DNA of 64,000 nt from JAUWOY01 sp034431315 (GCA_034431315.1 DAOUDK010000032.1:4822-68821), one strand, 5' to 3'; positions 1 to 8,895 are shown, numbered from the stretch's first letter. Notes: generated by a model not told the origin, from the sequence alone. Program-made: numbers and translations.

Positions 1-1521
1 ACGCTCCTGGGCCTGCAATACAATGCCCCCGCTATCCTGCTGGGCATTGCGGGGGCCATCTGGCTGGCTCTCAAAAGGCGGAAGGTCTTCGTGCTGCTGG
101 CGCTTTTTTTCGCCCTGAACTCGGCCTTCATCATGAACACTATCCAGGACGTGATGAAGTACCTGCACCTGCCCTTCATGGCCTACGCCGTCTGGATCGG
201 CTGTGGAGCGATAGCCCTGTTCGATCTCCTGGAGAGATGGCAAGCCAAGCCCCAGACGAAGGCCCTCTGCTCGGTCGCCCTGGCCCTGCTTTTGTTTGTA
301 TCCCCCATCAAGATGGGCCTGCTCAACCTCTCGCGCGTGGATCTGAGCGACTACCGCCTGGCCGACGACTTCGTCCAGGCCACCTTCGACTACCTCCAGG
401 ACAAAGGGGCCGTCCTCCTCTGCGATTGGGACCACATCACCCCTCTCTGGTATTATGAATTTGTCGAGGGGCGCAAGCCCAACGTCCAGGCCAGGTTCGT
501 ACCCGCAGGCACAGCCAATCCCTGGCTGGAGTTGGTGGAGGCCAACCTGAGCCAGGGGCCTGTCTACCTCTCAGGCTACCGGCGCTCGGTGGCGGATAGA
601 TACCGCCTCCTACCGGTCGGCCCATTCTACCGGGTGCTACCTGAGCCCATGTTCGATCCCCCACCCATGCAGCATCCCCTGGACGCAACCGTCGAAGACA
701 AGATCGCCGTCCTGGGCTACGACCTGGATCGCGATGCGGCGCGGGTGGGCGAGACCCTCCACCTGACTCTCTACCTGCAGGCCCTACAGCAGTTGGACGA
801 GTACTACATGCCCTTCGTCCACCTGGCCCACTGGTACCGCTTCACCACCGACAGCCGTTTCCTGACCCCCTTCTGGGAGCCGGGCCAGGTGGTGGCCGAG
901 CGCTACGACATCACCATCCCCTTCGGCACCGAGCCTGGCGAGTATCCCCTGGAGCTGGGCATCACTTCCCTCTCGCGAGGGCAGGACCTGCCCCTCTCCA
1001 GCAGCGGCGCCACCATCGAGCTGACAACGGTGCGCGTCGAGGAGGGCGAGATCCAGCCGCCCTTGGACCTCGTAAAAAAAGCCCTGGCCAACTTCGACAG
1101 CAAGATTCTGCTGGAGAAGACCAGGACTCAGCCGACCCTTCGACAAGCTCAGGACACCGCTGTTGCGCACCCAGGCCAGGCTCTTTATGTCACCCTCTAC
1201 TGGCGGGCGCTGCAGCCCATAGATGAATGCTACACCATCTTCGTCCACGTCATAGATTCATCGAACCGCATCTGGGGGCAGAAGGACTTCACGCCGCTGG
1301 GCGGCAGCTATCCCACCTTCCTGTGGATTCCCAAGTGGCTGGAGGGCCAGGTCATAGATGATCGCTACACCATCGTCCTCGACCCCCAGACACCGCCGGG
1401 CGAATACTGGATCGAGGTGGGCATGTACGGCCTGACGACCACCAAGCGCGTGCCCATCTTCGATCAAGAGCTGAATCTGACCAGTGATAGGGTCATCCTG
1501 GGGAGCATCCGCGTCGAGTGA
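1..1521 (+). CDS. Membrane glycosyltransferase-like protein (DUF2723/TMEM260-like), 3' part
   Basis: The reading frame is open from the first base of the window, so the gene starts upstream and only its last 506 codons are present. The first roughly 100 residues form hydrophobic segments (for example LLGIAGAIWLAL and VLLALFFALNSAF) followed by a loop with IQDVMKYLHLPF. This resembles the last transmembrane helices of DUF2723/PMT-type enzymes, which transfer sugars from lipid carriers on the outer membrane face. Two related beta-rich domains follow (about residues 220-350 and 380-505), each ending in a PGEYxxExG motif, and are probably extracytoplasmic. The stretch PTLRQAQDTA (near base 1136) is encoded by a dispersed CTTCGACAAGCTCAGG repeat inserted in frame between the two domains. 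The family assignment is by resemblance and the substrate is unknown. Confidence 0.6.
   Translation, partial: TLLGLQYNAPAILLGIAGAIWLALKRRKVFVLLALFFALNSAFIMNTIQDVMKYLHLPFMAYAVWIGCGAIALFDLLERWQAKPQTKALCSVALALLLFVSPIKMGLLNLSRVDLSDYRLADDFVQATFDYLQDKGAVLLCDWDHITPLWYYEFVEGRKPNVQARFVPAGTANPWLELVEANLSQGPVYLSGYRRSVADRYRLLPVGPFYRVLPEPMFDPPPMQHPLDATVEDKIAVLGYDLDRDAARVGETLHLTLYLQALQQLDEYYMPFVHLAHWYRFTTDSRFLTPFWEPGQVVAERYDITIPFGTEPGEYPLELGITSLSRGQDLPLSSSGATIELTTVRVEEGEIQPPLDLVKKALANFDSKILLEKTRTQPTLRQAQDTAVAHPGQALYVTLYWRALQPIDECYTIFVHVIDSSNRIWGQKDFTPLGGSYPTFLWIPKWLEGQVIDDRYTIVLDPQTPPGEYWIEVGMYGLTTTKRVPIFDQELNLTSDRVILGSIRVE
1136..1157. repeat. Dispersed CTTCGACAAGCTCAGG repeat inside a coding region
   Basis: One copy of a short repeat that recurs near 10970-11015, 12558-12592 and 25838-25860. 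Here it is read in frame as TLRQAQD in a linker of the membrane protein. Confidence 0.6.
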
Positions 1522-1527
1522 TAAACC

Positions 1528-1557
1528 AAAAGGGGCACTGCCGTAGTGCCCCTTTTC
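1528..1557 (+). terminator. Rho-independent terminator
   Basis: A perfect 12-bp stem (AAAAGGGGCACT with AGTGCCCCTTTT) and a 5-base loop lie 7 bases after the stop codon of the membrane protein. The flanking A and T runs make it usable on both strands. Confidence 0.85.
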
Positions 1558-1717
1558 AATCATGACAGCACCTCTAATCTGTCCACGGCAGCCGCGAATG
1601 GGGTATGCCTCCTGCACCACTGGCGCTACACCGTCAGTAAGGCCCAGGGAGGCCCGTACCTGCCGCCCACGCCGCAGACATTTGAGGATGTAAAGACAAC
1701 CTGACCTGCGGCGGAAT

Positions 1718-2263
1718 CTACTCTTGGCCTAACCTCTCTAACGTCTCACTCCACGTCTCGGCGCTTGAGCTGATAGCCAACAAGTATCCGGTCTTCTGCG
1801 AGATAACGTAGGTGACGCCGTCCGTTTCTTCACACCCTTGCCGAGAACCCAGCCCCCCTGGCATGCTGAGACAGACTTTGCCCTTGATCCTCACGACCCA
1901 CACGGGCTCCGACATCACCCCTGGCTCAGTCCAAGTACCGAAACCGTATACATCCGATGCTTCCTGCCGGGTTGCGTATCGTTCAACGATTATCATATCG
2001 GGTGTCAATGGTTGCTCACGGACAGCCCCACGGGACTCCATCAACAGAGCACGTTGGATGGCCTCGTCGCGATTCCTTACAGGCTCTCCCCCTTTTGGTT
2101 CATACGGCAAAGGAGTGGGTGGAGGGCCCGGGGTCGGAGGAGGGGGTGGGGTTGAGGATGACGGACTCCACAAACCAGCACCCGCCACGATTATCGCGGT
2201 TGCTAGAATAAGCAGTACTGAAACAGCGATGATAGACCAGTAGCGTACGGCTTTCGACTTCAT
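1718..2263 (-). CDS. Membrane-anchored hypothetical protein with proline-rich linker
   Basis: A 181-residue protein. Residues 8-30 form one hydrophobic segment (IIAVSVLLILATAIIVAGAG), either an uncleaved anchor or a signal peptide. A proline/threonine-rich linker (about 35-55) follows, then a soluble domain of about 125 residues exposed outside the membrane. The domain has two cysteines (KVCLSM and RQGCEE) that could pair. A RBS (AGGAGGTG) precedes the ATG. I do not recognise the domain. The succession of a helix with EAIQRAL and a sheet with VWVVRIKG is loosely like a PepSY-type fold, but that is only an impression. The gene stands alone, convergent with the upstream membrane protein. Confidence 0.7.
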   Translation of the reverse strand: MKSKAVRYWSIIAVSVLLILATAIIVAGAGLWSPSSSTPPPPPTPGPPPTPLPYEPKGGEPVRNRDEAIQRALLMESRGAVREQPLTPDMIIVERYATRQEASDVYGFGTWTEPGVMSEPVWVVRIKGKVCLSMPGGLGSRQGCEETDGVTYVISQKTGYLLAISSSAETWSETLERLGQE

Positions 2264-2656
2264 CGAACACCTCCTGATAATTATCTTAATCGTACGGGAA
2301 CACTACGGCGACTCGGTTAAGGTTGAAGGTTACCCCAGGCGTGATACCCGAAGTCCCACTCGTGCCGGATGTTGCCCCCTCCATCGGTCTGTGAATGTGG
2401 CTTCTGTACCCTCAAACCCATTCTACCACAAAAAGGAGAGTTTGTCTATAGGGAATCTTCCCTATGCCCTACCCCAGGGCCCCGAATCCCCACCTCACCG
2501 CCCACAGCGTTGCTTCAGTCCGGGAACCAACCCCCAATTTAGCCAGAATTCTACTTATATGGTGTCCCACTGTCTTCTCAAGGTGTGTACTTCCAAAGCT
2601 GGCTTGAAGGTATTTTGGGCACATCGAGCTTTGGCTGTCAACCGCTGAGAGCGGCC
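2264..2656. other. Intergenic stretch without a recognisable gene
   Basis: It separates two minus-strand genes and should hold the promoter of the small membrane-anchored protein. A short plus-strand open frame here (2391-2648) has no RBS and no protein-like composition. I see no RNA or repeat. Confidence 0.4.
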
Positions 2657-3916
2657 TTAAGTTGACGCATACCCGCCTATCCTCCCCATCAACCGCCTCA
2701 ACTCCTCCATCGTCGGCTCGATGAGGTGAGGCTGACCGGTGGCCTTGATGGCGCTGGCGACGTCCTTGAGGCCGTTGCCAGTGACCAGCACCACGATGCG
2801 CTCCTCAGGGTCAATCCGACCCTGGCGCACCAGCTTCGCCAAACCAGCGAAGCCCGCCGCCCCAGCGGGTTCGGCGAAGGCGGCGGCCCGCCGCGCCAGG
2901 ACGCGCATGGCGTCCAGGATCTCCTCATCGCTCACCGCCACGTACTCCCCGCCGGTCTGCCGCACCGCCCGCAGGGCCTTGATGCGGTCGCGGGGCACGC
3001 CCACGGCGATGCTGTCGGCCAGGGTATCGAGGACGACGGGCTCGATCTCCTCCGTCCCCTCTCGCCAGGCTCTGACCAGAGGTGCTGCTCCCTCCGCCTG
3101 CACGCCCATCAGCTTCGGCATCTTATCAATGAAGCCTAGAGCGTACAGGTCTTTGAGCCCTTTCCAGAGTCCGCCGATGATGCAGCCGTCGCCTACGGAG
3201 ACGAACATCCGGTCGGGCGCCTCCCATCCTAACTGCTCGCAGATTTCCAAAGCGGCCGTCTTCTTCCCCTCGGAGAGGTAGGGATTATAGGCCGTGTTGC
3301 GGCTATACCAGCCATATTCTTTTGAGGCCTCCAGGCAGAGGTCGAAGGCCTGATCGTAGGTGCCCTCCACCATGATGACGTTGGCCCCGAAGATGAGCAG
3401 TTGGGCCACCTTGGCCTGGGGAGCCGTGTGGGGGACGAAGATGTAGGTGGTCAGCCCCACGCTGGCCGCCAGGCCAGCCAAAGACGAAGCGGCGTTGCCC
3501 GTGGAGGCACAGGTCATGACGTCGCGCCCCAGCTCCAGAGCCTTGACCACCCCCACCGCGCTGGCCCGGTCTTTGAAAGAGGCCGTCGGCTCCCGACCAT
3601 CATCTTTGACCCAGAGATGCTTCAGGCCCAGCCGTTCCCCCAGCCGCTCGGCCCGGTACAACGGCGTCCAGCCCACTTGTAGGGGCGGAACGAGGCTGAG
3701 GTCGGCGATGGGCAAGAGGTCGGCGTAGCGCCAGATGGATCTGGTCTGCTGGTCCTTGGCCAGATGGTCCTTGGTCAGCCGCTGGCCGATGAGCTCGTAG
3801 TCATACACGACATCGAGGATGCCCTCGTCGCCGTGCTTGGGGCAGACGTAGAGCACCTCACCGACGTCGTACTCCGCGCCGCAGAGGACGCATTTCAAAC
3901 CCAGAACGTGATCCAT
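2657..3916 (-). CDS. thrC: Threonine synthase
   Basis: PLP enzyme converting O-phosphohomoserine to threonine. The N-terminus carries a zinc-ribbon-like CVLCG...CPKH segment typical of the archaeal/thermophile-type ThrC. PTASFKDRAS contains the PLP lysine, CASTGNAASSLAGLAA is the phosphate/PLP-binding region, and VLVTGNGLKD is the C-terminal glycine-rich motif. I chose the ATG at 3916 (MDHVLG, 419 residues) because GGAGGT lies 6 bases upstream; the frame stays open further upstream without a RBS. Length and motif order fit ThrC. The related cysteate synthase or threonine deaminase is less likely because of the zinc ribbon and the FKDR motif. Apparently monocistronic. Confidence 0.9.
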   Translation of the reverse strand: MDHVLGLKCVLCGAEYDVGEVLYVCPKHGDEGILDVVYDYELIGQRLTKDHLAKDQQTRSIWRYADLLPIADLSLVPPLQVGWTPLYRAERLGERLGLKHLWVKDDGREPTASFKDRASAVGVVKALELGRDVMTCASTGNAASSLAGLAASVGLTTYIFVPHTAPQAKVAQLLIFGANVIMVEGTYDQAFDLCLEASKEYGWYSRNTAYNPYLSEGKKTAALEICEQLGWEAPDRMFVSVGDGCIIGGLWKGLKDLYALGFIDKMPKLMGVQAEGAAPLVRAWREGTEEIEPVVLDTLADSIAVGVPRDRIKALRAVRQTGGEYVAVSDEEILDAMRVLARRAAAFAEPAGAAGFAGLAKLVRQGRIDPEERIVVLVTGNGLKDVASAIKATGQPHLIEPTMEELRRLMGRIGGYAST

Positions 3917-3996
3917 GGCTACCTCCATGAGTATTCTTTCGCATAACAGACCTTGACCTTTCGCCATGTCCGCTGAGCGCCGAGCTAAAGCTCGAC

Positions 3997-4056
3997 GCTG
4001 AAAGAGCAAAGCCCCGCGGGCTAAAACCTAGCCCCGAAGGGGCTTCGCTCTTTCAG
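3997..4056. repeat. Long inverted repeat (stem GCTGAAAGAGC)
   Basis: GCTGAAAGAGCAAAGCCCC pairs with GGGGCTTCGCTCTTTCAGC around a short centre, giving a long hairpin upstream of threonine synthase. It may be a terminator for neither neighbour and simply part of the adjacent repeat element. Confidence 0.6.
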
Positions 4057-4071
4057 CACGGGGGTTCAGCC

Positions 4072-4276
4072 CATGCGCGTCAAGCTAAGACGGCAGCTTG
4101 CGGGAAAACGGTTGCTGGCCAGCTCCGCCGTGGCATGAAGTGCCACGGCTACAGAGCTACCACCCCGTAAACGGGGTTCTTGAGCCCGATTCATCGGGCG
4201 GGAGCTTCGTAGCACGGCCACTTCATGGCCGTGCGGCCTTGGCAAGCACGACACCACCCTTAACTTGACGCGCATG
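4072..4276. mobile_element. MITE-like element with 18-bp terminal inverted repeats
   Basis: CATGCGCGTCAAGCTAAG (4072-4089) and CTTAACTTGACGCGCATG (4259-4276) are inverted repeats matching at 17 of 18 positions. Between them lie four consecutive perfect hairpins: 4127-4149 (9-bp stem), 4163-4176, 4184-4199 and 4213-4233. No convincing coding sequence is present. This is the architecture of a non-autonomous element or a folded DNA/RNA repeat. The family is not identified. Confidence 0.6.
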
Positions 4277-4428
4277 TTCAGCCCCATGCTGTGCTTTTGA
4301 TGATTATACATCAAATCAGCTTTTAGTCCAAACACCCATAGTTCCGCTGCCCAGGCTTGAGCATTTCGCCATCCTGTGGTATCATAGTGGAAGTTGGAAG
4401 TTGGAGATTGGAAGTTGGAGGTTTAATT

Positions 4429-6978
4429 ATGATCCCGCTTAAACTTCAGTTGCGTAATTTCATGTGCTACCGCGAGCTCGATTCGCTGGACTTCTCCGGC
4501 ATCCACCTGGCCTGCCTGGCCGGGGACAACGGCCACGGCAAGTCGGCCCTGCTGGATGCTATCACCTGGGCTCTGTGGGGCAAGGCTCGCGCCAAACGTG
4601 ACGACGAGCTGATCCGCCTGGGCCAGACGGAAATGGAGGTGGAGTTCGAGTTCGCCCTCGGCGAGAACCGCTACCGGGTCATCCGCAAGCGGGACAGCCG
4701 CGGGCGAGGGCGGAGTTCCCTGGAGCTACAGGTGCGCGACGACGACCTCTTCCGCCCCCTCACCGAGCCTACCATTCGCCAGACCCAGGCCCGCATCAAC
4801 AGAATCCTGCGCATGAACTACGAGACCTTCATCAATTCGGCCTTCCTGCTGCAGGGGCGCGCCGACGAGTTTACCATCAAGCCCCCTGGCGAGCGCAAGC
4901 GCATCCTCGGCGAGATCCTGGGTCTCTCCCTCTACGATCAATACGAAGAGCGAGCCAAGGAGCGGGCTAAGGTCAGGAAGAGCGAGGTCGAACAGATCGC
5001 CGCTCAGATCCGAGGGATAGAGCGGGAGCTGGAACGAAAGCCGGAATACGAAGAGGAGCTAAAACAGGCCCAGGCTGACGTTGAGAACTTGAATGTCACC
5101 CTGCGAGGGGCCGAAGAAGAGCTGCGCAAGCTGCGAGAGGAGTGGAAGGAACTGGATCTGAAACGGGTCCAGATCAAGGAACTGTCGGCGCGGCTGGTCC
5201 AGGGGGAGCGAGAGCTGGCCGAAATCGGGGAGCAGATAGCCGCCTGCGAGGAACGCTTAGCCGAGTACGAGGCGGTCATGCGTGAGAGGAAGTTCATCGA
5301 GGAGGGCTTCGCCGCCCTGACTGCCGCCCGTCAATTCCACGAGGCGCTGAACGACAAGCTAGCGCAATTGGTGAAACTGAACGAGCGCAGGGGCCAGTTG
5401 GAGGCCATCATCGCCGAAGCCAGGCACTCCCTGACTTTGGAACAGCGCCTCTGTTCGGAGAAAGTGAGAGAGCTTTCGGCCCTGGCCCAGGAGCTAGAAA
5501 CACTGGAAGCGGAGTTGCCCAAGGTTCGGGCTGAACTGGAGCGATTAGGCCAGCGAGAGGGCGAACGGGAGGCCAAACAGCAGGAGACAGGAGAGCTATC
5601 CAACCAGAAAACCAGCCTCAAGACACGAAACGAGCAGATCAAGGGCGAAATAGCTTCTCTCAAGGAGAAAAGCAAGCTCCTACAAGTTGCCGAGGCTCAC
5701 TGCCCCCTCTGCAGCCAGGAGCTTTCGGAGGGGGACAGAGTCCGGCTAGTGGAGAATTTCTCCTCCGAGATGGCGGAGAGCGATGCCCTCTATCAGGCCA
5801 ATCAAGTCAAGATCGAAGAGCTGGCCACTCGGAGCCGGGCCTTAGAGCAAGAGATCGAGGCCATCGGGCGGGAGCTGGCGAGCAAGGGGGCGCTGCAGAA
5901 GCGGGAGGCGACGCTGGAAAAGAGCCTGGCCGAGGCGAAAGTGGCCGCCGAGGAGCTGGTCCAACAGCGGGAAAAGCTGGTAGAACTGGACGAGCGCTTG
6001 ACCAGCAGGAAATACGCCGAGGCTGAACAAGCTAAATTGGCGGAGCTTTTAGGGCAAATCGAGGAGCTGGGCTACGATCCTGAGGCTCACCAGGAGGTCC
6101 GGCGAGACCTCACAGTCCTCGGCCGCTTCGAGGAAGACAAAGCCAGGCTGAAGGCAGCTCTGGCCCGCGTTGACGAGGAGCGAGCTAACCTGGAACGGTT
6201 GCGCAAGAATAAGGCTCGCTGGCAAGAGACCCTGGCCGCCGACCTGGCTAAAAAAGAAGCGCTGGCCCAGGAGCTGACCCGGCTACCCGAGCTGGCCACC
6301 CAACTAGAGGGAAAGAGCAGGGAGGTGGACGAGCTGCGGAGCAAAGAGGCCCGCGCCCGCCAGGTCCTGGGAGCGGCCAGACAGAAGCTGGACTACTGCG
6401 ATTACCTGACTAAGGAGCGGGAGAAGAAGCTCAAGGAAAGGCGCCAGGTGGCCGAGGAGAAGGCCATCTACGACGAGTTGAGGCTGGCCTTCGGCAAGAA
6501 GGGCCTGCAGGCCATGATCATCGAGAGCGCGATCCCTGAGATCGAGGACGAGGCCAACAGGCTTTTGGCGCGGATGACCGACGGGCGCATGCACGTGCGC
6601 TTCGAGACCCAGCGCGAGACCCTCAAAGGTGACACCGTGGAGACGCTGGCCATCAAGATCTCCGACGAGCTGGGCACCCGCAGCTATGAACTCTACAGTG
6701 GAGGGGAGAGCTTTCGGGTCAACTTCGCCATCCGCATCGCCCTGTCCAAACTGCTGGCCCGCCGTGCTGGGGCCAGGTTGCAGACCCTGGTCATTGACGA
6801 GGGCTTCGGCACCCAGGATGCCCAGGGGCGGGAGCGACTGGTGGAGGCCATCAACTCCATCAAAGAGGACTTCGAGCGTATCCTGGTCATCACCCACATC
6901 GAGGAGTTGAAGGACGCCTTCCCCGTGCGCATTGACGTGTTCAAAACGCCCCAGGGCTCGCAGGTCGCGATCAACTGA
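4429..6978 (+). CDS. sbcC: SbcC/Rad50-type DNA repair ATPase
   Basis: An 849-residue SMC-like ATPase that should act with an SbcD/Mre11 nuclease on DNA ends and hairpins. Walker A is GDNGHGKS (about 32-39). Long coiled coils rich in E, L, K and R occupy most of the centre, with a zinc hook HCPLCSQ at about 424. The ABC signature YSGGESFR (about 757) and Walker B LVIDEGFGTQD (about 786) lie near the C-terminus. The start at 4429 is preceded by GGAGG, which is itself the end of a GGAAGTT heptamer run; an upstream in-frame ATG would translate that repeat. No sbcD is visible nearby in the window. The last 60 bases are echoed at 7639-7701 beyond the toxin-antitoxin pair. Confidence 0.88.
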   Translation: MIPLKLQLRNFMCYRELDSLDFSGIHLACLAGDNGHGKSALLDAITWALWGKARAKRDDELIRLGQTEMEVEFEFALGENRYRVIRKRDSRGRGRSSLELQVRDDDLFRPLTEPTIRQTQARINRILRMNYETFINSAFLLQGRADEFTIKPPGERKRILGEILGLSLYDQYEERAKERAKVRKSEVEQIAAQIRGIERELERKPEYEEELKQAQADVENLNVTLRGAEEELRKLREEWKELDLKRVQIKELSARLVQGERELAEIGEQIAACEERLAEYEAVMRERKFIEEGFAALTAARQFHEALNDKLAQLVKLNERRGQLEAIIAEARHSLTLEQRLCSEKVRELSALAQELETLEAELPKVRAELERLGQREGEREAKQQETGELSNQKTSLKTRNEQIKGEIASLKEKSKLLQVAEAHCPLCSQELSEGDRVRLVENFSSEMAESDALYQANQVKIEELATRSRALEQEIEAIGRELASKGALQKREATLEKSLAEAKVAAEELVQQREKLVELDERLTSRKYAEAEQAKLAELLGQIEELGYDPEAHQEVRRDLTVLGRFEEDKARLKAALARVDEERANLERLRKNKARWQETLAADLAKKEALAQELTRLPELATQLEGKSREVDELRSKEARARQVLGAARQKLDYCDYLTKEREKKLKERRQVAEEKAIYDELRLAFGKKGLQAMIIESAIPEIEDEANRLLARMTDGRMHVRFETQRETLKGDTVETLAIKISDELGTRSYELYSGGESFRVNFAIRIALSKLLARRAGARLQTLVIDEGFGTQDAQGRERLVEAINSIKEDFERILVITHIEELKDAFPVRIDVFKTPQGSQVAIN

Positions 6979-6983
6979 TTATC

Positions 6984-7012
6984 TTGACAGAGATTCAATT
7001 TCACGGTATACT
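6984..7012 (+). promoter_or_regulatory. Consensus sigma-70 promoter for the toxin-antitoxin pair
   Basis: TTGACA (6984-6989), a 17-base spacer and TATACT (7007-7012), 48 bases before the antitoxin ATG. Confidence 0.75.
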
Positions 7013-7060
7013 CAACTATATGAGTTTTCTGGTAAATGTGCACGTAAGCAGGAGGCAACG

Positions 7061-7318
7061 ATGAGTAATATCCAATTGTCAACTGTCAAAACCTTTTATG
7101 ACCAACAGGGTGTCCCTCGCGAAGTATTGTTGAGCTACGACGTCTACCGCGAAATGCTGAGATCAATCTGCGAGTTGGCGGTCGAGACTAAGCAAGCGTA
7201 TTTTTGGATGGAACAGTGGCAGGCAATGGAACGGGCCGCAGACGAGGCCGCTGCCCAGGGTCAATTCCGCACCTTTGACTCGATGGATGAGATGCTTGAC
7301 TTCCTGGATGCCCAATGA
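7061..7318 (+). CDS. Probable type II antitoxin
   Basis: An 85-residue acidic protein with GGAGG 6 bases before its ATG. It overlaps the downstream toxin by 4 bases (ATGA), the usual layout of a translationally coupled antitoxin-toxin pair. The C-terminal GQFRTFDSMDEMLDFLDAQ resembles the toxin-wrapping tail of RelB/Phd-like antitoxins. The N-terminal 50 residues may be a small DNA-binding or dimerisation unit, but no family is certain. Antitoxins of this type normally bind their own promoter together with the toxin, and a consensus promoter lies just upstream. Confidence 0.65.
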   Translation: MSNIQLSTVKTFYDQQGVPREVLLSYDVYREMLRSICELAVETKQAYFWMEQWQAMERAADEAAAQGQFRTFDSMDEMLDFLDAQ

Positions 7319-7605
7319 CTCGCTACCGCCCCCTGAAAACATTCTGGGAGGCTTACGCTGAACTCCCCGCCCATGTCAAGAGAAAAGTCCGACAGACGTT
7401 CAAGCTCTTCCAGCAAGGCGCCGAACATCCACCCTTTCACCCCTCGCTTCGCATCCGCAAGATGCGAGGATACCCCAACATCTGGGAAGGCCACGTTACG
7501 ATGCAGATTGTCTTCACGTTCCACATTGAGCACGATCCGGAAAGCGGAGAGACGATCTACGTATTCCGCAACATCGGCACGCATGAGGTCTACCGACGGC
7601 CATAG
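7315..7605 (+). CDS. RelE/ParE-superfamily toxin
   Basis: A 96-residue basic protein. The N-terminal helical pair FWEAYAELPAHVKRKVRQTFKL and the beta-strand block MRGYPNIWEGHVTMQIVFTF...YVFRNIGTH match the compact alpha-beta fold of RelE/ParE-type toxins (ribosome-dependent mRNA cleavage or gyrase inhibition). Which activity applies cannot be told from sequence. It is the second gene of the pair, and the pair sits between the sbcC stop and a duplicate of the sbcC end. Confidence 0.7.
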   Translation: MTRYRPLKTFWEAYAELPAHVKRKVRQTFKLFQQGAEHPPFHPSLRIRKMRGYPNIWEGHVTMQIVFTFHIEHDPESGETIYVFRNIGTHEVYRRP

Positions 7606-7638
7606 CTTTCCTTACCCCGCTGTACATTGCCAGCCTCC

Positions 7639-7701
7639 CTCTTCCCGGTGTGCATTGACTTCTTCAAATACCCCCAGGGCTCGCAAGTGGCGATCAACTG
7701 A
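7639..7701 (+). pseudogene. Remnant of a second sbcC 3' end
   Basis: The frame reads FPVCIDFFKYPQGSQVAIN followed by a stop, closely matching the end of the intact SbcC (FPVRIDVFKTPQGSQVAIN, stop). The toxin-antitoxin pair is therefore bracketed by two diverged copies of the same gene end. Confidence 0.7.
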
Positions 7702-8380
7702 CGCGGATGGACTGATAATAGTCGCAATGCTCTCGGAGGACGCAGGTGGCGCAGCGAGGTTGTTGCGATTTGCAAACCCCTTGCCCGTGGGCGATGAGGC
7801 TGAGGTGGAAGGTGTAGTAGATTTCGGGGGGAAGCAGTTTCTCTAAGACTTCGTGGGCCTTCTCACGAGAGGTCTTAGGCCCGATGAGGCCCAGGCGGCG
7901 GCTCACCCGGTGGACGTGGGTGTCCACCGGGAAGGCGGGCTTGCCCAGTGAGAAGAGGAGCACAATGGCGGCTGTCTTGGGGCCCACTCCGTGGAGCGAG
8001 GTCAGCCACCGCCTGGCCTCGTCAACCTCCATCTCGGCCAGGAAGTCCAGGGTAAACTCGCCTCGCTCTAGCTTGATAGCTCGCAGGGCCTCCTGGATGC
8101 GCGGGGCCTTCACGTTGGCCAGACCTCCTGGCCGGATGGCCTCGGCAAGTTCGGCCGCGTCGGCGGCCAGCACACTCTCCCAGGTGGGGAATCTTGCCTT
8201 CAAGCGCACCCAGGCCCGATCGCGGTTCACGTCGGAGGTGTTTTGGGAGAGGATGGTGAAGATCAATTCGCTCAGCGGATCAAGGCGAGGATGCCACTCT
8301 CGCTGGCCATACTGTTCGATCAAGAGTTGGTGGACCGCCAGGGCCTCTGACGTTTCACGTTTCACGTTTTCACGTTTCAT
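7694..8380 (-). CDS. nth: Endonuclease III (DNA glycosylase/AP lyase)
   Basis: A 228-residue base-excision repair enzyme for oxidised pyrimidines. The helix-hairpin-helix LHGVGPKTAAIV carries the catalytic lysine (about K135), and FPVDTHVHR supplies the catalytic aspartate (about D153). The C-terminal [4Fe-4S] loop has exactly the C-x6-C-x2-C-x5-C spacing (C203, C210, C213, C219). SQNTSD matches the family motif near residue 47. The first residues MKRENVKRET are encoded by CGTTTCA heptamer repeats, so the true start may be slightly different. The 3' end overlaps the sbcC remnant convergently by 8 bases. Confidence 0.92.
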   Translation of the reverse strand: MKRENVKRETSEALAVHQLLIEQYGQREWHPRLDPLSELIFTILSQNTSDVNRDRAWVRLKARFPTWESVLAADAAELAEAIRPGGLANVKAPRIQEALRAIKLERGEFTLDFLAEMEVDEARRWLTSLHGVGPKTAAIVLLFSLGKPAFPVDTHVHRVSRRLGLIGPKTSREKAHEVLEKLLPPEIYYTFHLSLIAHGQGVCKSQQPRCATCVLREHCDYYQSIRVS

Positions 8381-8439
8381 GGTATCTTTTGCTCTAAACA
8401 ACCTATTATCAAGCCGAAAGATTCTTGAAGGAGGCTCCA

Positions 8440-8895
8440 ATGATCGAAGGCGTCAAAGTGCGCAAACTCCGGCTCATCCCCGACGAGCGGGGCTATCTTA
8501 TGGAGATGCTGCGCTCCGACTGGGAAGAGTACGAGAAATTCGGCCAGGTCTACATCACCGCCGTCTACCCCGGCGTGGTCAAGGGCTGGCATTACCACAA
8601 GATCCAGACCGACCACTTCATTTGCGTCCACGGCATGGCCAAGGTGGTGCTCTACGACGGACGCGAAGATTCGCCCACCCACGGCGAGGTGAACGAGTTC
8701 TTCATGGGCCAGCAGAACCCCATGCTGCTCAAAATCCCTCCCGGCGTGATGCACGGCTTCAAGGGCATCAGCCAGGAGATGACCCTCATCGTCAACGTGC
8801 CCACCGAGCTCTACAACTACGACCAGCCAGACGAATACCGCCTGCCCGCCCACACCGACGAGATACCCTACGACTGGTCCCGCAAAGACGGCTGA
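8440..8895 (+). CDS. dTDP-4-dehydrorhamnose 3,5-epimerase-like cupin
   Basis: A 151-residue RmlC-type cupin. DERGYLMEML, KGWHYHKIQTDHF and PPGVMHGFK are the characteristic RmlC motifs, and the histidine after KGWH corresponds to the catalytic base region. Canonical RmlC enzymes epimerise dTDP-4-keto-6-deoxyglucose in rhamnose synthesis. This protein is a little shorter than typical RmlC and no other rhamnose gene is nearby, so the substrate could be a related NDP-sugar. GGAGG precedes the ATG at 8440; an earlier in-frame ATG has no RBS. The 3' end overlaps murE convergently by 28 bases. Confidence 0.8.
   Translation: MIEGVKVRKLRLIPDERGYLMEMLRSDWEEYEKFGQVYITAVYPGVVKGWHYHKIQTDHFICVHGMAKVVLYDGREDSPTHGEVNEFFMGQQNPMLLKIPPGVMHGFKGISQEMTLIVNVPTELYNYDQPDEYRLPAHTDEIPYDWSRKDG

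Noticed and set aside
2391..2648. 85-codon plus-strand gene
   Set aside because: No RBS, many prolines and no motif; most likely chance.
4066..4335. 89-codon minus-strand gene across the hairpin cluster
   Set aside because: The frame is a translation of the terminal repeats and hairpins; no RBS and no protein-like composition.
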